From Porticoccaceae bacterium (lineage in GTDB: Bacteria > Pseudomonadota > Gammaproteobacteria > Pseudomonadales > Porticoccaceae), in the NCBI GenBank assembly GCA_029238255.1, contig JAQWGK010000050.1, positions 124,001 to 188,000 of the forward strand: a stretch of 64,000 nt of DNA. Reading direction: 5' to 3'. The translations under genes were made by a program, and so were the position numbers. The notes below the pieces were generated by a model. It saw nothing but the letters and a program-made list of their open reading frames with translations, had not been told where the DNA came from and did no database searches. Shown one piece after another: positions 26,189 through 35,272 of this stretch (its first letter is position 1; every line of letters begins with the position of its first letter).

Positions 26189-26350
26189 GTGGGCGGGCTA
26201 ACGACAGCAGGATTTATGTTTGGAATTATGGGAATGTCTTTTGGAATAATAGGGTTTGCTTTTGGTGTAATTTCTTTAAGCAGAGTTGGCAAAATTTCAA
26301 GACAACTGGAAGAAAAGGGAATTCTGGAAGAGCCTTCTAAGACAGATTAA
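26189..26350 (+). CDS. Membrane microprotein A (53 aa)
   Basis: GTG start with SD AGGAAGG; VGGLTTAGFMFGIMGMSFGIIGFAFGVISLSRVGKISRQLEEKGILEEPSKTD. ORF track starts at 26141; 26189 preferred. Confidence 0.65.
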   Translation: MGGLTTAGFMFGIMGMSFGIIGFAFGVISLSRVGKISRQLEEKGILEEPSKTD

Positions 26351-26377
26351 ATTGCTTTTTTATTAGGTAATTATCGA

Positions 26378-26698
26378 GTGACAGCATTTTTTAAAAACAC
26401 TTATTTTTTATTACCAATAATTTATTGGCTGGGAGCGTTACTTGAATCTGGTGATGCTCTAATAAGAGATGCGTGGTTTGGGATGCCTTTTTTTGCATTA
26501 GGAATCTACTTCCTTTTTAAAAAAAATATTAGCAATAAGTTTTTATCCTGCGCTTATTTAGCTCATGTCCTGTTTGATCTTTTGTATTTAGTTTTAATCA
26601 AAGAATCTTATATGCTCAATTTTTACGAAGAGATATGTATTGTTTATGATCTAGCGGTCGGCATTATTCTACTCAATTTAAGAAAATCACAAAAATAA
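26378..26698 (+). CDS. Hypothetical integral membrane protein (106 aa)
   Basis: GTG start; several hydrophobic segments; no recognised family. Confidence 0.6.
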   Translation: MTAFFKNTYFLLPIIYWLGALLESGDALIRDAWFGMPFFALGIYFLFKKNISNKFLSCAYLAHVLFDLLYLVLIKESYMLNFYEEICIVYDLAVGIILLNLRKSQK

Positions 26699-26710
26699 AA
26701 AGGAAAACTT

Positions 26711-26839
26711 ATGGATGGGTTAGCAGTAGTCGGATTTGTCTTTGGGCTAATGGGTATGATCGCCTTTGTAAGGCTGGAAAAGTTGGTAAAAACACTTAAG
26801 GAAAAAGGCGTTTTAGACGAAGATTACAAAGACGAGTAA
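26711..26839 (+). CDS. Membrane microprotein B (42 aa), paralogue of microprotein A
   Basis: Manual translation MDGLAVVGFVFGLMGMIAFVRLEKLVKTLKEKGVLDEDYKDE*, SD AGGAAAA upstream; not in the ORF track. Confidence 0.65.
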   Translation: MDGLAVVGFVFGLMGMIAFVRLEKLVKTLKEKGVLDEDYKDE

Positions 26840-26844
26840 TCAGT

Positions 26845-27498
26845 TTATTGGCTGCGCAGTGATGCTAGCCCAGCCTGTAGCTGTTGCAAATGCTCTTCCA
26901 ACTGTGGCCCTTTCTTTTGCGCGACACCAATCGCCAGTACATCGAGAACTGCAAGATGAGCAATTCTTGAAGATAGCGGTGTATAGATTTGAATATCCTC
27001 TTCGGCGTTTACCTCAATAGCAATATCGGCTTTTCTGGCGATTGGCGAATTACTTGGCGCCAGACTAATAACAAGACCCCCCGCTCTCTTAACCAGATCC
27101 ATAGAATCCAGTAGCGCTTTGGTGCGGCCGGATTGCGAGATCGCCACCACCATGCTGTCGCGAACCTTGAGTAAGGTGTCGACCGTTGAATCAAATACCT
27201 TGTGGGTGTACTCGCGGGTTGAGTCTGTATCTGTTACCGCAATTTGACCATAGCTAGGACTTGAAGCCAGCTGCTGTGCCAGCGCCAGTTTAAAATCCTG
27301 AAAACCGTGACAGCCAACAGCCCGACAAAAACGTACCACCGTAGGCTCACTAACACCCGCCTGCTGAGCCAGATCGACAATCCGCATACGGATAACCCCT
27401 AAAGGTTCTTTAAGGACAAATTCAGCGACTTTACGCTCGGACTTGCGCAGTTTGGTTAGGGTGTCGCTAATGGTTTGTGTCAGCTGTGCGGGTTTCAT
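26845..27498 (-). CDS. RpiR/HexR-family transcriptional regulator with internally shortened SIS domain
   Basis: HTH LRKSERKVAEFVLKEP...AGVSEPTVVRFCRAVGCHGFQDFKL; SIS C-terminal part VVAISQSGRTKALLDSM...YTPLSSRIAHLAVLDVLAIG. Confidence 0.85.
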   Translation of the reverse strand: MKPAQLTQTISDTLTKLRKSERKVAEFVLKEPLGVIRMRIVDLAQQAGVSEPTVVRFCRAVGCHGFQDFKLALAQQLASSPSYGQIAVTDTDSTREYTHKVFDSTVDTLLKVRDSMVVAISQSGRTKALLDSMDLVKRAGGLVISLAPSNSPIARKADIAIEVNAEEDIQIYTPLSSRIAHLAVLDVLAIGVAQKKGPQLEEHLQQLQAGLASLRSQ

Positions 27499-27708
27499 GG
27501 ATAGTCCTTGTCGACAAACTTATCAGAACCACTTTTATAGACCAGTTTTAAAGCTTTACCAAAGTGATTATGTAAAAAATTTACAAGAAATCCCGATTTT
27601 GTAGTAAAAAGTTCGAAGGTGGCCTAGATTGCCGCAACAAAAATAAACTCAACATAAACATTATTTTGCCCAACAACTGCTCGGGACATATTGTTAGAAT
27701 ACGGCTCT

Positions 27709-29868
27709 ATGGATGTTACCTCGATACTCAATCAGCTAAACCCAGCCCAGGAAGAAGCGGTTACCAGCGACAAGCAGCACCTACTGGTGTTGGCCGGCGC
27801 AGGCAGCGGCAAGACTCGAGTGCTGGTGCACCGCATCGCCTGGAAAATACAGGTCGACAATATTTCACCCTACGGCCTATTGGCAGTGACCTTTACCAAT
27901 AAGGCGGCTCGGGAAATGCGCGAGCGCATCGATGAGCTGTTGGGCATGTCCCTGCGAGGAATGTGGGTTGGTACCTTCCACGGTCTGGCTCACCGCCTGC
28001 TCAAGGCCCATTGGCGCGATGTTAATCTGCCGGAGAACTTCCAGATACTGGACTCGGATGATCAGCTGCGGCTGGTAAAGCGAGTGATGCGCAGTATGGA
28101 TCTCGACGAGCAGCGCTGGCCGCCCAAGCAGGCTCAGTGGTGGATCAATGGTCAAAAAGATGAGGGTCTTAGAGCGGTACATATTCAGGAGACCGGTGAT
28201 CCGCATCTGTTAACCATGCTGCGTATTTACCGCGAGTATGAAGAGGTCTGTAATCGTCTCGGGGTTATCGACTTTGCTGAACTTTTACTGCGCGCACTGG
28301 AATTATGGAAAAACAACCCTGCAGTGCTCGATCATTATCAGCAGCGCTTTCAGCATATTTTGGTCGATGAGTTTCAGGATACCAACGCCGTTCAGTACGC
28401 CTGGTTGCGACTGCTAGCGGGCAAGGTCAGTGGTGTTACTGCCGTCGGCGATGACGACCAGTCTATCTATGGTTGGCGCGGGGCAAAGGTCGAAAATATT
28501 CTTAGCTATGAGCGCCATTTTGCCGATACCCATACGGTAAAGCTCGAGCAAAATTATCGCTCCACCTCTAATATTCTCGGTGCCGCCAACGCGGTTATCG
28601 CCAAAAATGCCGAGCGTCTCGGCAAGAACCTGTGGACCGATTCTGGTGAGGGCGAACCCATTGCCCTGTATGCCGCCTTTAATGAACACGACGAGGCGCG
28701 CTATATCGCCGACCGTCTGCACAGCTGGGTTCAGCAGGGCAACCGCCGTGAAGACTCGGCGATTCTCTATCGCTCCAATGCCCAGTCACGAGTTCTTGAA
28801 GCCGCCCTATTACAGGCGGATATTCCCTACCGGATTTATGGCGGACAGCGTTTTTATGAACGTCTGGAAGTTAAAAATGCCCTCTCCTATCTGCGCCTGA
28901 TGATGAACTGTCACGATGACACCGCGTTTGAGCGCGTGGTTAATGTTCCTACTCGGGGTATTGGTGATCGCACCGTTGAGATGATTCGTGAAGTGGCTCG
29001 CGATGGACAGATCTCCCTGTGGAGTGCAGCGGAAAAAATTGTCACCGAAAAACGTATGGCTGCGCGAGCGACCAACGCAGTTGCTGGGTTTATGCAGCTG
29101 ATTAATGAAATGAGTGGTCAGCTGGATGAGTTGCCACTCCATGAACAGGCCGATCATGCTATCGACCGCAGTGGTCTGATAGAGATGCACCGCCGTGAAA
29201 AAGGCGAGCGCGGACAGGCGCGGGTGGAAAACCTTGAAGAACTGGTTGGTGCCTGCCGCAACTTTGAGCCGGAAGATGCAGATCAGCCGATTCTGCCGCA
29301 GTTCCTCGATCAGGTGGCACTGGATTCTGGCGATCGTCAGGCTGATGAAGATCAGGATGCGGTGCAGTTAATGACCCTGCACAGTGCCAAAGGCCTCGAG
29401 TTTCCATTAGTGTTTCTGGCTGGCATGGAGGAGAATTTATTCCCCCATAAAATGTCTCTGGAAGAGCCCGGGCGACTTGAAGAAGAGCGACGACTGGCCT
29501 ATGTTGGTATCACTCGAGCGATGCAAAAACTCTATCTGACCTTTGCTGAAAGCCGCTCTATTTACGGTAGCGAGTCATTTAACTCGGTATCGCGCTTTGT
29601 ACGGGATATCCCCAAAGAAGTGATCGAAGAGGTGCGCCTACAGAGTACGGTGAGCCGACCGACCAGCTATGCACGGGGAGCTCTGAGCAGTGATCAGGGC
29701 GACGACACGGGTTTCACCCTGGGGCAGGGAGTTAATCATCAGATCTATGGTGAGGGCGTTATTCTCAACTTTGAGGGCAATGGTCCCCGCGCCAGAGTGC
29801 ATGTTAGTTTTGCCGATGTGGGGACCAAGATATTAATACTGGCATCAGCTAATCTGGTCGCCCTGTAA
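27709..29868 (+). CDS. uvrD: DNA helicase II UvrD
   Basis: LNPAQEEAVTSDKQHLLVLAGAGSGKTRVLVHRIAW; full UvrD/Rep helicase. Confidence 0.97.
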   Translation: MDVTSILNQLNPAQEEAVTSDKQHLLVLAGAGSGKTRVLVHRIAWKIQVDNISPYGLLAVTFTNKAAREMRERIDELLGMSLRGMWVGTFHGLAHRLLKAHWRDVNLPENFQILDSDDQLRLVKRVMRSMDLDEQRWPPKQAQWWINGQKDEGLRAVHIQETGDPHLLTMLRIYREYEEVCNRLGVIDFAELLLRALELWKNNPAVLDHYQQRFQHILVDEFQDTNAVQYAWLRLLAGKVSGVTAVGDDDQSIYGWRGAKVENILSYERHFADTHTVKLEQNYRSTSNILGAANAVIAKNAERLGKNLWTDSGEGEPIALYAAFNEHDEARYIADRLHSWVQQGNRREDSAILYRSNAQSRVLEAALLQADIPYRIYGGQRFYERLEVKNALSYLRLMMNCHDDTAFERVVNVPTRGIGDRTVEMIREVARDGQISLWSAAEKIVTEKRMAARATNAVAGFMQLINEMSGQLDELPLHEQADHAIDRSGLIEMHRREKGERGQARVENLEELVGACRNFEPEDADQPILPQFLDQVALDSGDRQADEDQDAVQLMTLHSAKGLEFPLVFLAGMEENLFPHKMSLEEPGRLEEERRLAYVGITRAMQKLYLTFAESRSIYGSESFNSVSRFVRDIPKEVIEEVRLQSTVSRPTSYARGALSSDQGDDTGFTLGQGVNHQIYGEGVILNFEGNGPRARVHVSFADVGTKILILASANLVAL

Positions 29869-29922
29869 GTTTTTGCAGACCGATCAAAATACGTTAGGAA
29901 TTATCAAAATAAGGGGAATACC

Positions 29923-31011
29923 ATGCGTTTAATCTCTCTGGCACTGATGTGCACACTGCTTATTGGTTGCGGCAGCGAAACTACCACTAGCACTGAGGCC
30001 ACATCCGCACAGCCGGAAAAGACCTACAACTGGAAACTGGTCACCACCTGGCCAAAAAATTTCCCCGGCCTCGGTTTGGCACCAGAGAATTTTGCCAAAG
30101 ATGTTGAGCGCATGAGCAATGGCCGCTTAAAAATTAAAGTCTATGGTGCAGGACAGATGGTGCCCGCCCTTGAGGTTTTCGATGCGGTATCTCAGGGGAC
30201 TGCTGAAGTGGGCCATGGTGCAGCCTACTATTGGAAAGGTAAGATTCCAGCCGGAGTCTTTTTTACGGCGGTTCCCTTCGGTCTCAACGCACAGGAGATG
30301 AATGCCTGGATTCATTATGGTGGCGGGCTTGAGTTGTGGCGTGAACTCTACGAGCCATTTAATTTAATTCCCTTTGCGGGGGGCAATACGGGTGTGCAGA
30401 TGGCCGGCTGGTTTAATCGCGAGATTAAATCAATGGATGATATCCGTGGACTAAAAATGCGTATTCCCGGATTGGGCGGTGAAGTGATTTCCCGCGCTGG
30501 CGGTATCGCGGTCAATATTCCCGGCGGTGAACTCTACACGTCTATGCAGACTGGTGTGATCGATGCGACTGAATGGGTTGGCCCCTACAATGATCGGGCC
30601 TTTGGCCTGCATCAGGTTGCCAAGTACTACTATTACCCAGGCTGGCATGAGCCGGGTCCGACTCTTGAGTTGATTATTAATAAGCAGGCCTATGAAACCC
30701 TGCCCGCAGATCTGCAGGCGATTGTCGAAGTTGCTGCCCGCGCCGCTAATCAGGATATGCTTGATGAGTACACGGCGAGAAATAATGCCGCCTTGGTCGA
30801 GTTGGTGGAAAATCACGGTGTTGAGGTTAAACAGTTACCCGATGATGTGATTGCTGAACTACAGCGATTATCCGTTGAAGTGGTAGAGGAGGTAGCGGCT
30901 GTAAACCCTCTCTCTCGTCGCATTGCCGATTCGTTGAAAGAGTTTGCCAAGCAGTCAAAATCCTACCATGCAATCTCTGAAGAAGCCTTTTATAACGCGC
31001 GACAAAAGTAG
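29923..31011 (+). CDS. TRAP transporter solute-binding lipoprotein (DctP/TakP-like)
   Basis: Lipobox LLIGCGS; YNWKLVTTWPKNFPGLG and EVGHGAAYYWKGK, GVIDATEWVGPYND motifs of TRAP SBPs. Confidence 0.9.
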   Translation: MRLISLALMCTLLIGCGSETTTSTEATSAQPEKTYNWKLVTTWPKNFPGLGLAPENFAKDVERMSNGRLKIKVYGAGQMVPALEVFDAVSQGTAEVGHGAAYYWKGKIPAGVFFTAVPFGLNAQEMNAWIHYGGGLELWRELYEPFNLIPFAGGNTGVQMAGWFNREIKSMDDIRGLKMRIPGLGGEVISRAGGIAVNIPGGELYTSMQTGVIDATEWVGPYNDRAFGLHQVAKYYYYPGWHEPGPTLELIINKQAYETLPADLQAIVEVAARAANQDMLDEYTARNNAALVELVENHGVEVKQLPDDVIAELQRLSVEVVEEVAAVNPLSRRIADSLKEFAKQSKSYHAISEEAFYNARQK

Positions 31012-31050
31012 CTGGCAATCAGCGATTTACTGGAAATATTAGATATTAAT

Positions 31051-31071
31051 TAGCGGCTTATCAAAGCCGCT
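31051..31071. terminator. Putative hairpin terminator between convergent TRAP SBP and trkH
   Basis: TAGCGGCTTATCAAAGCCGCTA stem-loop; weak T-tract. Confidence 0.5.
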
Positions 31072-31088
31072 ATTAATTGTGCGTGTAT

Positions 31089-32537
31089 TTAGTTGCGCCA
31101 GAACGTGGGTGTAAACAGCACTAGCAGAGTAAAGATTTCCAATCGTCCGAGCAGCATTCCCCAGCACAGAACCCATTTGGCAAAGCCATTAATATCAGCG
31201 AAATTAATCGCCACCTCACCCAAGCCGGGGCCGAGATTATTCAGCGATGCCGCCGTTGCAGACCAGGCGGTGACATAGTCGAGGCCCGACGCTAACAGCA
31301 GTAAAACCATCAGATAGAAAATCGCCAGATAGGCACCAAAAAATGCCCAGATTGCATCGACAACGCGGCTTGGCACGCGGCGATTATGAATCTTGATCGG
31401 CAGTAGCGCATTGGGATGCACCAGTCGATAGATCTCACGAATACATTGCTGGCCGAGAATCAGCATACGCCCTATTTTGATACCACCACCGGTGGATCCT
31501 GCACAGGCACCAAAGAAGGATAGGAACAACAGGAAGAATGGCAAAAAGCTTGGCCAGCCACTGAAATTGTCGGTGGTAAATCCGCTGGTGGTCATAATCG
31601 AAATAAGATGGAAACCGCCCTGTCGAATACTCTCACTCCAACCGTAAGTACCGCTGTAATAGAGGTACAGGCAGGTGATCAAAATACCGATCAGCAACAG
31701 GTAGATATACATTCTCGCTTCAGGGTCTGACCAGTAATGGGAGAGCTTTCGGTCGTGCCAGACATGAAAGTGCAGGGCAAAGTTAATACCTGAAATCACC
31801 ATAAAAAAGGCACAGACGGCCATAATCGCTGAACTGTCGAAGAAGCCGATACTGGCATCATGGGTCGAGAAGCCGCCGATAGACACGGTCGAGAAGCTGT
31901 GACTGATAGCATCAAATGCCGACATCCCCGCCAGCCAATAGGCCAACCCACAGGCAACCGTAAGCGCCAGATAGATTTTAAACAGCACATTGGCCGTCTC
32001 TCTAATGCGCGGCGTAAGCTTGGAATCCTTCATTGGGCCCGGTGTTTCGGTGCGATACAGCTGCATACCGCCGACCCCGAGCATAGGCAGAATCGCCACC
32101 GCGATAACCACAATACCAATACCGCCGAGCCACTGCAGTTGCTGACGATAGTAGAGAATCGATTTCGGCAGATCATCCAGTCCGGAGATCACGGTGGCAC
32201 CGGTGGTGGTTAAACCAGAGACAGACTCAAACAGCGCATTGATAAAGCTCAGGTTAGCGGTCTCAGAGAGCATTAGCGGCAATGCACCAAAAGTACTGAG
32301 TACCAACCAGAAAAATACTGTGATCAAAAAACCATCGCGGGTGCGCATTTCCGCCGTCACCCGTTTCGAGGGCAGCCAAAATACCAGCCCGACAATCAGG
32401 GTAATGGCAAATGCCAGAGCAAACATTGATGAGGTATCGTCGCCGTAGATAGCGGCCACAACGATCGGTGGCAACATGGTCAGGCTGAAAATCATCAGCA
32501 GAATGCCAAGTACTCGAGCAACGATATTGAGATGCAT
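31089..32537 (-). CDS. trkH: Trk potassium uptake membrane subunit TrkH
   Basis: TrkH selectivity-filter segments (TTTGATV, STVSIGGFST, TTSGFTT, SLNNLGPGLG). Start set at MHLNIVARVLGIL. Confidence 0.95.
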   Translation of the reverse strand: MHLNIVARVLGILLMIFSLTMLPPIVVAAIYGDDTSSMFALAFAITLIVGLVFWLPSKRVTAEMRTRDGFLITVFFWLVLSTFGALPLMLSETANLSFINALFESVSGLTTTGATVISGLDDLPKSILYYRQQLQWLGGIGIVVIAVAILPMLGVGGMQLYRTETPGPMKDSKLTPRIRETANVLFKIYLALTVACGLAYWLAGMSAFDAISHSFSTVSIGGFSTHDASIGFFDSSAIMAVCAFFMVISGINFALHFHVWHDRKLSHYWSDPEARMYIYLLLIGILITCLYLYYSGTYGWSESIRQGGFHLISIMTTSGFTTDNFSGWPSFLPFFLLFLSFFGACAGSTGGGIKIGRMLILGQQCIREIYRLVHPNALLPIKIHNRRVPSRVVDAIWAFFGAYLAIFYLMVLLLLASGLDYVTAWSATAASLNNLGPGLGEVAINFADINGFAKWVLCWGMLLGRLEIFTLLVLFTPTFWRN

Positions 32538-32550
32538 AAGTCGATAAGTC

Positions 32551-33933
32551 CTAGAAGAAGGTAAAGCCGACGGCAAAGAGTTTTTCAACCGCCTTGGTAT
32601 TGGCCTTGTCGACCACAAAGACAATTACGTGATCACCACTTTCAATCACCGTGTCATGGTGGGCAATCAGCACTTCGCCATTGCGCACCAACGCTGCCAG
32701 CGTCGAGCCCGGTGGCGATTTGATATCACCGATTGCACGGCCCACGACCTTGGAACTTTTTTCATCGCCATGGACAATAATTTCCAGTGCTTCAGCAGCG
32801 CCGCGACGCAGTGAGTGCACGCTGACCATATCGCCCTGACGAACATGGGCGAGCAGTGAGCTGGTGGTTGCCTGCTGGGGCGAGATCGCAATATCAATGG
32901 CCCCGCCCTGCATCAGATCTGCGTAGACCGGATTGCTGATCAGGGTCATCACCTTGCGCGCGCCGAGCTGTTTGGCCAGCAGTGAGGCGAGGATATTCAC
33001 TTCGTCATCATTAGTTAGGGCGAGGAATACATCGGCTTTATCAATATTCTCGTCGAGCAGTAATTCCTGATCGGTTGCAGAGCCGTTAAGCACCACGGTT
33101 TTATTTAGCTTCTCAGAGAGATGGCGGGCGCGCTCGGTGGAGAACTCAATAATTTTAATGTTGTAGTCGTTCTCAAGTGCCTTGGCGAGACGGAAGCCAA
33201 TATTGCCGCCGCCAGCGATCACCAGACGATGATAGGGCTTTTCAAGGCGGCGCAGTTCACTCATCACCTTGCGAATATTTTTTCGTGCGGCGACAAAGAA
33301 CACCTCATCGCCATCTTCTATTACCGTGTCCCCGGTGGGGAATATGGCGCCCTCTTTGCCGAAGACAGCCGCCACTCGAGCATCCACATTGGGCATATGA
33401 TCTTTTAACGTGCGCAGTTGTTGGCCGACCAGAGGACTGTCTTTAACCGCGCGCAGGCCAACCATCTGAATACTGCCATCGGCAAAATCCAAAACCTGCA
33501 GAGCCCCGGGCTGTTCAACTAGCTTTTGGATGTAGTCCGTAACCACCTGCTCTGGGGTGATCATTACATCCACTGGCATATGGTTGGCGTTAAACAGTTT
33601 CTCTTTGTATTTTGGGTTGGTGTAATTGCGTGAGCGAATGCGGGCAATTTTAGTTGGCGTGTGAAACAGTGAGTAGGCCACCTGACAGGCAATAATATTG
33701 ACCTCATCGCTACTGGTCACCGCGACCAGCATATCGGCCTCTTCAATGCCAGCGTTGACCAACACATTGGGGTGCGAGCCAGTCCCTGCAACGGTGCGGA
33801 TATCAAGGCGATCCTGCAGTGCGCGCAGAGCCTGTTCGTTGATGTCGACAACGGTAATATCGTTGTATTCCCGAGCTAAATTCTCTGCCAGAGTCCCGCC
33901 GACCTGACCTGCGCCAACAATTACTATTTTCAT
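32551..33933 (-). CDS. trkA: Trk potassium uptake regulatory protein TrkA
   Basis: MKIVIVGAGQVGGTLAENLAREYNDITVVD; two RCK domains. Confidence 0.97.
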   Translation of the reverse strand: MKIVIVGAGQVGGTLAENLAREYNDITVVDINEQALRALQDRLDIRTVAGTGSHPNVLVNAGIEEADMLVAVTSSDEVNIIACQVAYSLFHTPTKIARIRSRNYTNPKYKEKLFNANHMPVDVMITPEQVVTDYIQKLVEQPGALQVLDFADGSIQMVGLRAVKDSPLVGQQLRTLKDHMPNVDARVAAVFGKEGAIFPTGDTVIEDGDEVFFVAARKNIRKVMSELRRLEKPYHRLVIAGGGNIGFRLAKALENDYNIKIIEFSTERARHLSEKLNKTVVLNGSATDQELLLDENIDKADVFLALTNDDEVNILASLLAKQLGARKVMTLISNPVYADLMQGGAIDIAISPQQATTSSLLAHVRQGDMVSVHSLRRGAAEALEIIVHGDEKSSKVVGRAIGDIKSPPGSTLAALVRNGEVLIAHHDTVIESGDHVIVFVVDKANTKAVEKLFAVGFTFF

Positions 33934-33973
33934 TATTATTCCGGGTTGTTATCAGCCTTGGTTTAGCAACTTT

Positions 33974-35272
33974 TTACGCCTTTTTACCTAGCCGTGAGTA
34001 GTAAAAGCCATCGTTGCCATTGATTGTGGGAAACAGCTGTCGCCCATAATCTGTTTTGATTCCCCAGCTGCCATCTATGGTATCAATACTGGCATCCGCG
34101 GTTTCAGCTAAAAATTTCTCTATTACCTGATCGTTCTCATCCGGAAGAACCGAGCAGGTTGCATACAGCAAAATACCGCCTTCTTTTAATGTTAGCCAAA
34201 GGCTGCGCAATAGCTGCAGCTGTATTTCGGCTAGCTTAACAATATCTGTGGGTTTGCGCAGTAGTTTGATATCCGGGTGGCGGCGGATAACACCGGTCGC
34301 CGAACAGGGAGCGTCGAGCAAGACCCGATCAAAGGCCTGCTTATCCCACCAGCCCTCGGGATCACTGGCATCGGCAACTTTTAATTCCGCTTCGAGACCC
34401 AGACGAGCAAGGTTCTCTTCAACCCGCTGAATACGTCGGCTCTCCAGTTCAACCGCAACCACTCTGTTTAGGTCTGGCTGCGTTTCGAGAATATGGCAGG
34501 TTTTGCCCCCCGGTGCGCAGCAGGCATCTAATACCGACTGATCTTTTTCCAGGGTTAATAAGGCGGCGGCAAGTTGCGCCGCCTCGTCCTGAACACTGGC
34601 ATAGCCGTTGTCGAAATTTGGTAGCTCGGCAACATCCATTGGCGCGGCCAGTAAAACGCCCTGCGAACTAAACTCTGTGGCTGTGGCCTCAATGCCCGCG
34701 GTCTTTAACTGTTCGAGATAAGCATCTCTGGATATCTGCTTTTGATTCACCCGCAGCACCATTGGCGCCCGCTGATTATTGGCAGCAATAATATCCAAGG
34801 CTATTTTTGAGCCCCAACCATTAAATAAAATATCCAGCAGCCACTGGGGATGAGCGCGGGTAAATATTGGGTTTTTATTGAGTTTTTTCTCTAATTCTTC
34901 ACGCTGGCGAAGGTAGTTTCGCAGCACGGCATTAACCAACCCCTTAGCCCAGAGGCGGTTGAGTTTTGCCACTGCGGCCACAGTTTCATTGATGGCAGCG
35001 TGATCGGCGATTCGAGTATAGATAAGCTGATAGAGCCCGCTGGCTAAAAGACCCTGAATTTCAAACTCCTTCTCGCGCAGGGGTTTTTGCATCAGCTCTT
35101 TGAGCAATAACTCGATAGCGGGATACCAGCGCAGGGTGCCAAAGCAGAGCTCTTTAAACAGGCCGACATCTTTCTCGGCCACTTTTGGAGCGTATTCTGG
35201 CAATAGTGCCGAGAGTGATTTGCCGCGCAATACCTGAGCAATAACTTCGGCGACAGCGACTCGAGTATTCAT
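33974..35272 (-). CDS. rsmB: 16S rRNA (cytosine967-C5)-methyltransferase RsmB
   Basis: VLDACCAPGGKTCHILE, LLDAPCSATGVIRRHPDIK. Confidence 0.97.
   Translation of the reverse strand: MNTRVAVAEVIAQVLRGKSLSALLPEYAPKVAEKDVGLFKELCFGTLRWYPAIELLLKELMQKPLREKEFEIQGLLASGLYQLIYTRIADHAAINETVAAVAKLNRLWAKGLVNAVLRNYLRQREELEKKLNKNPIFTRAHPQWLLDILFNGWGSKIALDIIAANNQRAPMVLRVNQKQISRDAYLEQLKTAGIEATATEFSSQGVLLAAPMDVAELPNFDNGYASVQDEAAQLAAALLTLEKDQSVLDACCAPGGKTCHILETQPDLNRVVAVELESRRIQRVEENLARLGLEAELKVADASDPEGWWDKQAFDRVLLDAPCSATGVIRRHPDIKLLRKPTDIVKLAEIQLQLLRSLWLTLKEGGILLYATCSVLPDENDQVIEKFLAETADASIDTIDGSWGIKTDYGRQLFPTINGNDGFYYSRLGKKA

Noticed and set aside
33121-33446. Overlapping plus-strand ORFs opposite trkA
   Set aside because: Antisense frames of trkA; no independent SD or homology signal.
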